Assembly (NCBI GenBank): GCA_036378155.1
Contig: DASUXA010000074.1
Location: 1-10,210, forward strand
Length of the DNA stretch: 10,210 bases
Direction of reading: 5' to 3'
DNA from: DASUXA01 sp036378155
Lineage (GTDB): Bacteria > Actinomycetota > Actinomycetes > Mycobacteriales > Micromonosporaceae
Of the stretch, positions 1-6,399 are shown one piece after another (position 1 is the first letter of the stretch; each line of letters begins with the position of its first letter). Under the pieces are notes generated by a model. The model searched no databases, was not told the DNA's origin, and saw nothing but the letters and a program-made list of their open reading frames with translations. The translations under genes and the position numbers were made by a program.

Positions 1-522
<522 letters not shown>

Positions 523-531
523 CGTCACTCG

Positions 532-538
532 CCTCCCC
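532..538 (-). promoter_or_regulatory. Shine-Dalgarno of the SigB-type gene
   Basis: Reads GGGGAGG on the minus strand, 9 nt before GTG at 522 and 3 nt before GTG at 528. The spacing favours 522 as the start. The rest of the roughly 100-nt gap up to the dtd stop shows no convincing promoter. Confidence 0.6.
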
Positions 539-633
539 GTGTCGAATACGTGGCGCACGACAGAGAAGGGTGGTCCGCGCGGCGTGAAGTCGTTGTAAGG
601 CGACGACCGGGTGCGCTGTCGCCGATCCGACTC

Positions 634-1056
634 TCAGATGTCGATCAGGACGGTTCTCGGTCCGACGTTGACGCTCTCGACCAGCATGTGCGCCCGGAAC
701 CGCCCGGTGGCGACCCTCGCGCCGCGCTCCCGCAGCGCCGCGACGAACGCTTCGACCAGCGGTTCGGCGACCGGTGCCGGGGCGGCGGCGGTCCACGAGG
801 GACGGCGGCCCTTACGCGTGTCGCCGTACAGCGTGAACTGGCTGACCACCAGCAGCGGGGCGGAAACGTCGGCGGCGGACTTCTCGTCGTCCAGAATGCG
901 CAGCTCGTGTACCTTGCGCGCGAGGGTGTGCGCCGTCGACACGGTGTCCGAATGGGTGACACCGAGCAGGACCAGCAGCCCGTCGCTGATCTCGCCGACC
1001 ACCTCGCCGGCCACGGTCACGCTGGCCCGGCTGACCGTCTGTACCACCGCACGCAC
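634..1056 (-). CDS. dtd: D-aminoacyl-tRNA deacylase (DTD)
   Basis: Cytosolic homodimeric editing enzyme that hydrolyses D-amino acids (and glycine) wrongly esterified to tRNA, keeping D-residues out of translation. At 140 residues it has normal family length. The hallmark SQFTL motif is at residues 72-76, followed by YGDTRKGRRPSW. The second motif is TGRFRAHM (117-124), then N130-V-G-P-R-T135, which carries the Gly-cisPro pair (G132, P133) that enters the partner's active site; Arg134 replaces the usual Val. The start is GTG with no good Shine-Dalgarno; a CAGGCT hexamer sits 7 nt upstream. It begins 24 nt after the methyltransferase stop on the same strand, so the two are probably co-transcribed, with the SigB-type gene following about 110 nt downstream. 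The family call is secure. Confidence 0.95.
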   Translation of the reverse strand: MRAVVQTVSRASVTVAGEVVGEISDGLLVLLGVTHSDTVSTAHTLARKVHELRILDDEKSAADVSAPLLVVSQFTLYGDTRKGRRPSWTAAAPAPVAEPLVEAFVAALRERGARVATGRFRAHMLVESVNVGPRTVLIDI

Positions 1057-1080
1057 GCCGGTCAGCCTGCCACAGCCGCG

Positions 1081-2571
1081 CTACGCCGCCGCGCGGCCCT
1101 CACCGGTCACCGGCTCCAGGAACCCCCGCTCGACCAGATGCGCGACGATCGGGACGAGGACCTCGGCGAGCACGTCCTCGGTGACGTCGTGCGCGGCGGC
1201 CAGGACGGCGACCTGCTCTGCCAGCGGTGTACCGCCGTCGCATCCGCTGACCAGGGCGAGAACGACGGGGTCGATCTCCTGCGTCCATCGGGGACCGTCG
1301 GGCAGGACGAGGATCTGCCGGTCGACCGCCCATCCGTCGGCGCCCAGACTCGCCTCCTGGCGCAACCCGAGACCCTCGACCGCGCGGAACCGCTCGCCCA
1401 GCAGGTCCCGGTGCGTCCGCAGCCAGTCCTGCCGGTCGAACCACGCGCTGATCGTCGGACCGAGCGGCCGGTCCAGCGGCTGACGCAGGTCCTCGACCCG
1501 TACCACCGGGTCGTCGTGCCCGCCCAGCCGCGCGGTCACGATGCCGAACCCGACCGCCTCGATGCGCTGCTCGTCGAACCAGTCCAGCCAGGTCTCCGCG
1601 CGGCGCGGGTCGTGGCGCTCCGACGCGTCCGCCAGCCACAGATTGACGTACCCCATCGGGTCGGACACCTCACGCTGTACCGCCCAGACGTCCAGCCCGG
1701 TGCCGGCGAACCAGCCGGCGACCCGTTCGCGCCAGTCCTCGCCCGCCACGTGCGCCCAGTTCGCCAGGAACTGGAGTGTGCCGCCCGGATTCAGCAGTCC
1801 CGCCGCGGCTCGGGCGAGTTCCGCGCAGACCTGGTCGCCCGCGCGACCCGAGTCGCGATAGGTGTGCGTCGCGGTACCCGGACCGACGACGAACGGCGGA
1901 TTGCTCACCACCAGGTCGAAGCGGCGCCCCGCGACCGGCTCGACCAGGTCGCCGCGCAGCAGTTCCCAGGACAGTCCGTTGAGCGCGGCGGTGGTGGCGG
2001 CGAACCGCAGGGCGCGCTCCGACAGGTCGGTGGCGGTGACCGCCCCGGCATGGGTGGACAGGTGCAGCGCCTGGACGCCGCAGCCGGTACCCAGGTCCAG
2101 CGCCGACCCGACCGGGCGGCGGATCGTCGCCCCCGCCAGCGTGGTGGACGCGCCGCCCACGCCCAGCACGTGGTCCGCGGGCAGCGGTCCCGGCCGGGTC
2201 GCCGCCGACAGGTCGGACACCACCCACCAGTCGCCGTACGGTTCGAGTTCCAGCGCCGCCCGCGCGCCGCCGCCGATCCGCTCGACCAGCCCCGCGTCGA
2301 GCGCCTTGGTGAACGGCAGCGGCTGCAGCGCCCGTGCCACGGCTGGTTCCGGTTCGGTCTGCCCGCACACGAACAGCCGGATCAGGGTCGCCAGCCGGTC
2401 CGTGGCGCCGTCGGTGGCGCGCAGCGCCGCGCGGAAGTCGTTGCGCGCCAGCGCGGCGACCGCGTCCGGGCCGAGCCGGGTGGCGATGCCGGCCGGCGTG
2501 TACCCGACGCCGCTGAGCGCTTCGCGCAGCCGGGTGATGTTGTCGTCGTCGAGCAGAGCGAGTGCGGTCAC
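1081..2571 (-). CDS. SAM-dependent methyltransferase with NPPF motif (MTS-like), three-domain actinobacterial type
   Basis: Protein of 496 residues. The SAM-binding motif I is ALDLGTGCGVQALHL at about 157-171, with the acidic motif II in TATDLS (179-183). The catalytic SNPPFVV motif is at 223-229. An (N/D)PP(Y/F) motif is typical of enzymes that methylate planar amino nitrogens (adenine, guanine or glutamine side chains), so the substrate is likely rRNA, tRNA, DNA or a protein glutamine; the sequence does not say which. The first 130 residues form a helical, winged-helix-like domain. Residues from about 325 on form a further domain that includes an Asp/Glu-rich helical end. I recall this architecture as annotated with DUF7059 and DUF7782 in actinobacteria. 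The GTG start has CAGGAT at exactly -12 to -7, suggesting a leaderless mRNA. It is divergent from the HhH-GPD gene and upstream of dtd. Confidence 0.85.
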   Translation of the reverse strand: MTALALLDDDNITRLREALSGVGYTPAGIATRLGPDAVAALARNDFRAALRATDGATDRLATLIRLFVCGQTEPEPAVARALQPLPFTKALDAGLVERIGGGARAALELEPYGDWWVVSDLSAATRPGPLPADHVLGVGGASTTLAGATIRRPVGSALDLGTGCGVQALHLSTHAGAVTATDLSERALRFAATTAALNGLSWELLRGDLVEPVAGRRFDLVVSNPPFVVGPGTATHTYRDSGRAGDQVCAELARAAAGLLNPGGTLQFLANWAHVAGEDWRERVAGWFAGTGLDVWAVQREVSDPMGYVNLWLADASERHDPRRAETWLDWFDEQRIEAVGFGIVTARLGGHDDPVVRVEDLRQPLDRPLGPTISAWFDRQDWLRTHRDLLGERFRAVEGLGLRQEASLGADGWAVDRQILVLPDGPRWTQEIDPVVLALVSGCDGGTPLAEQVAVLAAAHDVTEDVLAEVLVPIVAHLVERGFLEPVTGEGRAAA

Positions 2572-2577
2572 CGCCTC

Positions 2578-2583
2578 ATCCTG
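2578..2583 (-). promoter_or_regulatory. Predicted -10 element, leaderless promoter of the methyltransferase gene
   Basis: CAGGAT on the minus strand lies at -12 to -7 relative to GTG at 2571, so transcription would begin at the start codon. A GTGACC at 2603-2608 (minus strand, 19-nt spacing) could be a weak -35 and is part of an inverted repeat. Inferred from position and consensus only. Confidence 0.5.
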
Positions 2584-2585
2584 CC

Positions 2586-2608
2586 GTGACCGTCACCCCG
2601 ACGGTCAC
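2586..2608. promoter_or_regulatory. Perfect 9-bp inverted repeat in the divergent promoter region
   Basis: The left arm GTGACCGTC (2586-2594) and right arm GACGGTCAC (2600-2608) are exact reverse complements separated by ACCCC. The site covers roughly -15 to -37 of the methyltransferase start, where a regulator would block or contact RNA polymerase, and lies 72 bp or more upstream of the HhH-GPD start. It could be an operator for the divergent pair or a fortuitous GC-rich hairpin. Confidence 0.45.
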
Positions 2609-2667
2609 CCGGTCGCCGCGGCGGCGGCGGCAGTGACGTCCGCCGCTCACGCAGCCGCCCGATCTGG

Positions 2668-2673
2668 CAGGCT
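2668..2673 (+). promoter_or_regulatory. Predicted -10 element, leaderless promoter of the HhH-GPD gene
   Basis: CAGGCT sits at -12 to -7 from ATG 2680 with a 6-nt spacer, and the gene has no Shine-Dalgarno. No -35 match is evident. Confidence 0.5.
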
Positions 2674-2679
2674 GTCGGC

Positions 2680-3285
2680 ATGCCCACCGTGTACCTCGCC
2701 GGCGATCCGCAGGCCGACCGGCTGCTCGCCGAGGACCCGCTCGCCCTGCTCATCGGCATGCTGCTGGACCAGCAGGTACCGATGGAATGGGCGTTTTCCG
2801 CCCCGCACCGCCTGGCTGAACGACTCGGTCTGCAGCGCCTGGACGCCGACACCATCGCCGAGTACGACCCGGACGCCCTGGCGCAGATCTTCGCCCAGCC
2901 GCCGGCGCTGCACCGCTTCCCGCAGGCGATGGCGGAGCGCACCCAGAAGCTCTGCCGAATCGTCCGCGAGCAGTACAACAACGACGCCGGCGCGTTGTGG
3001 GGCGGGGTCCGTACCGGCGCCCAACTGGTCGCCCGGCTCAGGGCGCTGCCCGGTTTCGGCGCGCAGAAGGCGCAGATCTTCACCGCGCTGCTCGGCAAGC
3101 AGTTCGGCGTGGAGCCGGAAGGGTGGCGCGAGGCGGCGGGTCCGTTCGGCGAGGAAGGGTCGTACCGCTCCGTCGCCGACATCGTCGACGACGAGAGCCT
3201 GGCGCGCGTGCGCGACTACAAGAAGCGGGCGAAGGCTGCCGCGAACGGGGGCGACGCACCGTCGGTGCCCGGACGCGAGGGGTGA
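2680..3285 (+). CDS. HhH-GPD family base-excision-repair-like protein
   Basis: Protein of 201 residues in the helix-hairpin-helix DNA glycosylase superfamily (AlkA/Nth fold). The family's early signature LLIGMLLDQQVPMEWAF is at about 23-39, and the hairpin LPGFGAQKAQIF at about 123-134 would bind the DNA backbone. It matches an actinobacterial family that I recall as TIGR03252. Active-site residues look atypical. The position of the catalytic lysine in Nth-type hairpins (GVGRKTA) is occupied by Gln129, with Lys130 one place later, and no aspartate stands about 18-20 residues after the hairpin, where Glu145 is the nearest acid. The four iron-sulfur cysteines are absent (only Cys92). It may therefore be a divergent glycosylase or a non-catalytic lesion binder. 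The C-terminal 25 residues are basic and low in complexity. It is divergent from the methyltransferase and followed 39 nt later by the DUF3099 gene. Confidence 0.85.
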   Translation: MPTVYLAGDPQADRLLAEDPLALLIGMLLDQQVPMEWAFSAPHRLAERLGLQRLDADTIAEYDPDALAQIFAQPPALHRFPQAMAERTQKLCRIVREQYNNDAGALWGGVRTGAQLVARLRALPGFGAQKAQIFTALLGKQFGVEPEGWREAAGPFGEEGSYRSVADIVDDESLARVRDYKKRAKAAANGGDAPSVPGREG

Positions 3286-3310
3286 GACGATAGGGGGAAG
3301 CCCGTTCGTG

Positions 3311-3316
3311 GGAAGG
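3311..3316 (+). promoter_or_regulatory. Shine-Dalgarno of the DUF3099 gene
   Basis: GGAAGG is 8 nt before the GTG at 3325 and fixes this start. A GACGAT hexamer at 3286-3291 could be a weak -10 in the short gap after the HhH-GPD gene, so the DUF3099 gene may be either read through or transcribed on its own. Confidence 0.6.
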
Positions 3317-3324
3317 TACCCGTC

Positions 3325-3681
3325 GTGAAGCGCGCGCCCCGCCGCCCTGTGGTGATCACCGACGCTCAGCAGAGCCCGGACGACCAGTTGCGTCGGCGCG
3401 AGATCCGGTACGTGATCATGATGAGCTTCCGGGCACTGTGCCTGATCGCCGCCGCGATCCTGGTCGGCACGGCTGCGCCGATGCTCTGGCTGTGGGTACC
3501 GCTGTGCGTCGCCGGGATGGTCCTGGTGCCGTGGCTCGCGGTGATCCTCGCCAACGACCGGCCGCCGAAGAAGGAGCACCAGTTGGCGTACCGGCTGCAC
3601 CACGGCGACCGCGACGAGACCGGCGGGCCGCAGGCGCTGCCGCCCGCCGATCCGCCGAAGGTGATCGACGCCGAGCAGTGA
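3325..3681 (+). CDS. DUF3099 small membrane protein
   Basis: Protein of 118 residues. A basic N-terminus with the family-typical VVITDAQQSP (9-18) precedes two hydrophobic helices at about 30-50 and 52-77 with almost no loop, predicting a membrane hairpin with both ends in the cytoplasm. The tail (78-118) is polar and proline-rich. No function is known for the family. From memory, a DUF3099 protein lies next to sigB in Mycobacterium tuberculosis (Rv2709), which fits its location between two sigma genes here. GTG start with a clear Shine-Dalgarno. Confidence 0.85.
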   Translation: MKRAPRRPVVITDAQQSPDDQLRRREIRYVIMMSFRALCLIAAAILVGTAAPMLWLWVPLCVAGMVLVPWLAVILANDRPPKKEHQLAYRLHHGDRDETGGPQALPPADPPKVIDAEQ

Positions 3682-3711
3682 CGCGGGCTCGCCGAGTTGA
3701 CCATGCTTGGC

Positions 3712-3717
3712 TAGGGT
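3712..3717 (+). promoter_or_regulatory. Predicted -10 element, leaderless promoter of mscL
   Basis: TAGGGT lies at -12 to -7 from GTG 3724 and the 42-nt gap contains no Shine-Dalgarno. TTGACC at 3697-3702 is only 9 nt from the hexamer, so it is not a usable -35. Confidence 0.55.
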
Positions 3718-3723
3718 CGTGCC

Positions 3724-4146
3724 GTGCTCAAGGGCTTCAAGGACTTCATCATGCGCGGCAACGTCGTCGACCTCGCGGTCGGCGTCGTGATCGGCGCGGC
3801 GTTCAACGGTCTGGTCACCCAGTTCACCAGGTCGTTCCTCGAACCGCTGATCAGGGTCTTCTCGGGTGGCGGGCAGCTGTCCGGGACCTGGACGGTGGCC
3901 GACCAGGCGTTCGACTGGGCGGCGTTCGTGAACGCGGTGATCAGCTTTCTGATCACCGCCGCCGTGCTGTACTTCCTGGTCGTGCTGCCGCTGAACAAGC
4001 TGGCAGAGCGGCGGGCCAGGGGCAACGAGCCGCCGCCGAAGGCGCCCAGCGAGGAGGTCCGGCTGCTCACCGAGATCCGTGACGCCCTGGTCCGGGACGT
4101 ACCGGGGCAGCGCCGCCCCTGGTCCGACGACCGTCAGGACGCCTGA
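3724..4146 (+). CDS. mscL: Large-conductance mechanosensitive channel MscL
   Basis: Homopentameric plasma-membrane channel that opens under high membrane tension and releases solutes during hypo-osmotic shock. It has 140 residues. The N-terminal amphipathic helix LKGFKDFIMRGN (2-13) leads into pore helix TM1 (about 14-40, VVDLAVGVVIGAAF), where L17 and V21 correspond to the hydrophobic gate of the mycobacterial protein. A short extracellular loop follows (about 41-65), then TM2 (about 67-90, ending YFLVVLPLNKL) and the C-terminal bundle helix EEVRLLTEIRDAL (110-122). GTG start with no Shine-Dalgarno; it is probably leaderless. Its last 13 bp overlap the end of the convergent PfkB kinase gene. 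Confidence 0.97.
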   Translation: MLKGFKDFIMRGNVVDLAVGVVIGAAFNGLVTQFTRSFLEPLIRVFSGGGQLSGTWTVADQAFDWAAFVNAVISFLITAAVLYFLVVLPLNKLAERRARGNEPPPKAPSEEVRLLTEIRDALVRDVPGQRRPWSDDRQDA

Positions 4147-5063
4147 CCGGGGTCGGGGGACGGCGACGGCGGGCGGGCACCGGCCACGGTGACCGCGAGC
4201 GCGCCGTACCGGGTACCGGCGAGCAGCGCCTCGCGCGGTCCCGCGCCGCCCAGCCACGCCGCCAGCAGCCCCGCCGCGAACGCGTCCCCGGCACCGGTGA
4301 CGTCGACGACGTCGACGTCGTGTCCGGGTACCGACACCGGGTCGTGTCCCGCCTCGGCCCACACCGCACCCCCGGCGCCGCACTTGACCACCGCTCGGCG
4401 TACCCGGCGGGCGAGGGCGGCGGCGAGCGCCGCGGGTTCGCCGGGGTCGACGCCGAGCAGGGCACGTGCCTCGTCGAGGTTCGCCAGCAGCAGGTCGACG
4501 CCCGCCACCCAGGACAGGAACACCGCTCCGCCGAGGCGGCGCAGCGGTGCCGCCGAGGCGGCGTCGACGCTGGTCGTCGCGCCCAGCCTGGGCGCGACGT
4601 CGAGGGCGCGCAGCCCGGCCGGTCGGGAGGCGGGGTCCAGCAGCGGGTACCCGGACAGGTGCAGGTGCGCCGGGCGCGCGGCGGTCGCCGCGCCCGCCAC
4701 GTCGTCGGCGCTCAGCAGCAGGTTCGCGCCCCGGTCGGTGACCATCGAGCGTTCGCCGTCGCCGGCCAGGACGATGACGGTACCGGTCGGGGCGTGCCGC
4801 TGCCGGGTGGCGAGGCAGCGCACGCCGTACCCGGCGAGTTCGTCCAGCACCGCGTCGCCCGCCCGGTCCGCGCCGACCGAACAGACCAGGCTGACGTCGG
4901 TACCCGCGCGGGCCAGCCACGCCGCGGTGTTCGCCGCCGATCCGCCGCCGGTCACCTCGATCCGGGCGGCGGCGTCGGAGCCTTCGGCGAGCGGTACCGA
5001 CAGCAGCGCGACCACGTCGGTCACCACGTCGCCGACCACCAGTACCGGACCCGTCGGGCTCAT
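4134..5063 (-). CDS. psuK: PfkB-family sugar/nucleoside kinase, probable pseudouridine kinase
   Basis: Ribokinase-fold kinase of 309 residues. The first signature GGGSAANTAAWLARAG is at 39-54, the NxxE metal/phosphate motif at N195-E198 (NLDE), and the second signature DVTGAGDAFAAGLL at 254-267 with catalytic base Asp260 and the GAGD anion hole. Its ATG overlaps the psuG stop in ATGA, so translation is coupled. That pairing is why I call it pseudouridine kinase: pseudouridine plus ATP gives pseudouridine 5'-phosphate, the substrate of PsuG. The family alone does not fix the substrate, and another ribonucleoside or ribose cannot be excluded. The C-terminus is a Pro/Ser-rich tail (299-309). The 3' end overlaps mscL by 13 bp. 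Confidence 0.85.
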   Translation of the reverse strand: MSPTGPVLVVGDVVTDVVALLSVPLAEGSDAAARIEVTGGGSAANTAAWLARAGTDVSLVCSVGADRAGDAVLDELAGYGVRCLATRQRHAPTGTVIVLAGDGERSMVTDRGANLLLSADDVAGAATAARPAHLHLSGYPLLDPASRPAGLRALDVAPRLGATTSVDAASAAPLRRLGGAVFLSWVAGVDLLLANLDEARALLGVDPGEPAALAAALARRVRRAVVKCGAGGAVWAEAGHDPVSVPGHDVDVVDVTGAGDAFAAGLLAAWLGGAGPREALLAGTRYGALAVTVAGARPPSPSPDPGQAS

Positions 5064-5998
5064 GCCGTGGGCGCGGCAGCCGGGCGCCCGGCGAGCGCGA
5101 CCGCGATGCGTGCGGCCAGCGCCGCGTTGCGCAGGATGATCCGGACGTTGACCTCGAGGCTGAGCCCTTCGGTCGCGTCGTGGAAGTGGGCGAGCAGGAA
5201 CGGGGTGACTGCCTTGCCGGTCAGTCCCCGTTCGCGCAGCAGCGCCAGCCCTTCGGAAAGGACCCGGTCGTGCAACCGCGGGTCGAGTTGTTCGTCCGCC
5301 GGTAGCGGATTCGCCACGATCAACGCGCCGGGGTGCAGGTCCTGCTCACGCCGGGCGCGCAGCACGCGGGCGACGTCCTCCGCCGACTCGACCGACCAGT
5401 CGAGGTCGAAGCCCGCGTCACTGACGAAGAAGCCGGGGAACCGGCAGGTCCGGTACCCGACCACGCCCACCCCGAGCGTCTCCAACCGCTCCAGTGTCGC
5501 TGCCACGTCCAGGATCGACTTGACCCCGGCGCACACCACGGCGATCGGGGTACGCGACAGGGTCGTCAGATCAGCCGACTCGTCGAACGTCTGTGCCGCC
5601 TCGCGGTGTACCCCGCCCAGCCCGCCGGTGGCGAACACGCCGATTCCGGCGCGTGCCGCGACCGCGCTGGTCGCCGCGACCGTGGTGGCGCCGTCCGCGC
5701 CGGTCGCGGCGGCGACTGCCAGATCGCGTACAGACAGCTTGGCGACCCCCGGTACGGTCGCCAGCTTGGCGAGCTGTTCGTGGTCGAGGCCCACCACCAA
5801 CTCGCCGCCGACCATGCCGACGGTCGCCGGTACCGCGCCCTCGGCGCGCACCGCGGCCTCGATCTCCCGCGCCACCCGCAGATTGCGCGGTCGGGGCAGC
5901 CCGTGCGAGATGATGGTGCTTTCCAGCGCCACCACCGGCTGACCGGCGTGCAGCGCGCGCCGCACCTCGGCGCCGTACCTGATCGCGAAGTCGGTCAC
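5060..5998 (-). CDS. psuG: Pseudouridine-5'-phosphate glycosidase
   Basis: Cleaves the C-C glycosidic bond of pseudouridine 5'-phosphate to uracil and ribose 5-phosphate in the cytosol, the second step of pseudouridine salvage. It has 312 residues, the normal length. Conserved blocks are ALESTIISHGLPRPRN (24-39, with E26), VAKLSVRDL (85-93, K87), FATGGLGGVHR (122-132), CAGVKSILD (156-164, K160), NPLPADEQ (230-237), GKAVTPFLL (261-269) and LEVNVRIILRNAALAA (281-296). E26, K87 and K160 line up with the E31, K93 and imine-forming K166 I recall for E. coli PsuG. The GTG start has TAGCGT at exactly -12 to -7 and no Shine-Dalgarno. It overlaps the kinase gene by 4 bp. No dedicated pseudouridine transporter is nearby. 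Confidence 0.96.
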   Translation of the reverse strand: MTDFAIRYGAEVRRALHAGQPVVALESTIISHGLPRPRNLRVAREIEAAVRAEGAVPATVGMVGGELVVGLDHEQLAKLATVPGVAKLSVRDLAVAAATGADGATTVAATSAVAARAGIGVFATGGLGGVHREAAQTFDESADLTTLSRTPIAVVCAGVKSILDVAATLERLETLGVGVVGYRTCRFPGFFVSDAGFDLDWSVESAEDVARVLRARREQDLHPGALIVANPLPADEQLDPRLHDRVLSEGLALLRERGLTGKAVTPFLLAHFHDATEGLSLEVNVRIILRNAALAARIAVALAGRPAAAPTA

Positions 5999-6004
5999 GA
6001 CGCC

Positions 6005-6010
6005 ACGCTA
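6005..6010 (-). promoter_or_regulatory. Predicted -10 element, leaderless promoter of the psuG-kinase operon
   Basis: TAGCGT on the minus strand lies at -12 to -7 from GTG 5998, in the 67-nt divergent gap with the DUF3039 gene. No recognisable -35. Confidence 0.55.
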
Positions 6011-6054
6011 GAGGCCGCCCTGTCGGTTCGCCGCGCCGGACTGGCACACTGGTC

Positions 6055-6061
6055 GGGGAGG
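6055..6061 (+). promoter_or_regulatory. Shine-Dalgarno of the DUF3039 gene
   Basis: GGGGAGG is 4 nt before ATG 6066, a strong match with short spacing. CACACT at 6045-6050 could be a -10, but the leader would then be only about 9 nt and would cut into this site. Confidence 0.55.
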
Positions 6062-6065
6062 TCAC

Positions 6066-6284
6066 ATGAGCACGCTTGTCGAGGAACGCCCGGACCTGAA
6101 GGAAGCCGACACCGGTCCGGAGATGTTCCACTACGTCCGCAAGGAGAAGATCGCCGAGAGCGCCGTGCTGGGCACGTACGTCGAGGCGTTGTGCGGCGAG
6201 AAGTTCCCGGTGACCAGGGCGCCCAAGCCCGGCTCGCCGGTCTGCCCAGCCTGCAAGGAGATCTACGAGTCGCTGCGCGACTGA
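6066..6284 (+). CDS. DUF3039 small putative zinc-binding protein
   Basis: Protein of 72 residues, conserved in actinobacteria, function unknown. The pattern FHYV (H22), ALCGEKF (C43) and CPACKEIY (C60, C63) gives one histidine and three cysteines in an order that could hold one zinc, with the closing CPAC knuckle typical of zinc ribbons. The N-terminal 20 residues are acidic and probably flexible. There is no signal peptide or membrane segment. By memory the mycobacterial homologue (Rv2708c) also lies between sigA and sigB. ATG start with a strong Shine-Dalgarno; divergent from psuG. Confidence 0.85.
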   Translation: MSTLVEERPDLKEADTGPEMFHYVRKEKIAESAVLGTYVEALCGEKFPVTRAPKPGSPVCPACKEIYESLRD

Positions 6285-6288
6285 GGCA

Positions 6289-6373
6289 GGTCGCCACCGC
6301 GACGACTGACCTGGGTCGCCACCGCGCGACTGTGGCGGGTCGCCACCGCCGACCGACGTGGGTCGTCGGCTCC
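6289..6373. repeat. Short direct repeats, unit about 24 bp, 3 copies plus a decayed fourth
   Basis: GGTCGCCACCGC recurs at 6289, 6314 and 6338, and GGTCGTCGGC at 6361 looks like a decayed copy; spacings are 25, 24 and 23 bp. The first two copies share the 13-mer GGTCGCCACCGCG and a following CGACTG. GTGGCG (6332-6337) and CGCCAC (6341-6346) also form a 6-bp hairpin. The array fills the gap between the DUF3039 stop and the promoter of the TRIC gene, upstream of its -10. No matching units occur elsewhere in the window, and they are too short and irregular for CRISPR. Confidence 0.7.
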
Positions 6374-6387
6374 GGTGGCTCAGCCCG

Positions 6388-6393
6388 TACGCT
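6388..6393 (+). promoter_or_regulatory. Predicted -10 element, leaderless promoter of the TRIC gene
   Basis: TACGCT lies at -12 to -7 from GTG 6400 with no Shine-Dalgarno. It supports 6400 rather than the upstream in-frame GTG at 6358, which would place the promoter inside the coding sequence. Confidence 0.55.
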
Positions 6394-6399
6394 GCGGCG

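Noticed and set aside
3697..3702. TTGACC as a -35 box for mscL
   Set aside because: Only 9 nt separate it from the TAGGGT hexamer; a sigma-70 promoter needs about 16-19.
2647..4920. Long open frame on the minus strand (757 codons) across HhH-GPD, DUF3099, mscL and the kinase
   Set aside because: It opposes four well-supported genes or lies in a different frame from them, and its translation is Arg/Gly-rich with no domain.
6289..6373. CRISPR array
   Set aside because: The conserved part of each unit is about 12-13 bp, the unit is about 24 bp with no unique spacers of normal size, and no cas gene is present.
6358..6399. Upstream GTG start for the TRIC gene adding 14 residues
   Set aside because: It would put the predicted -10 TACGCT within the gene, lacks a ribosome binding site, and the added residues are not part of the family's first membrane helix.
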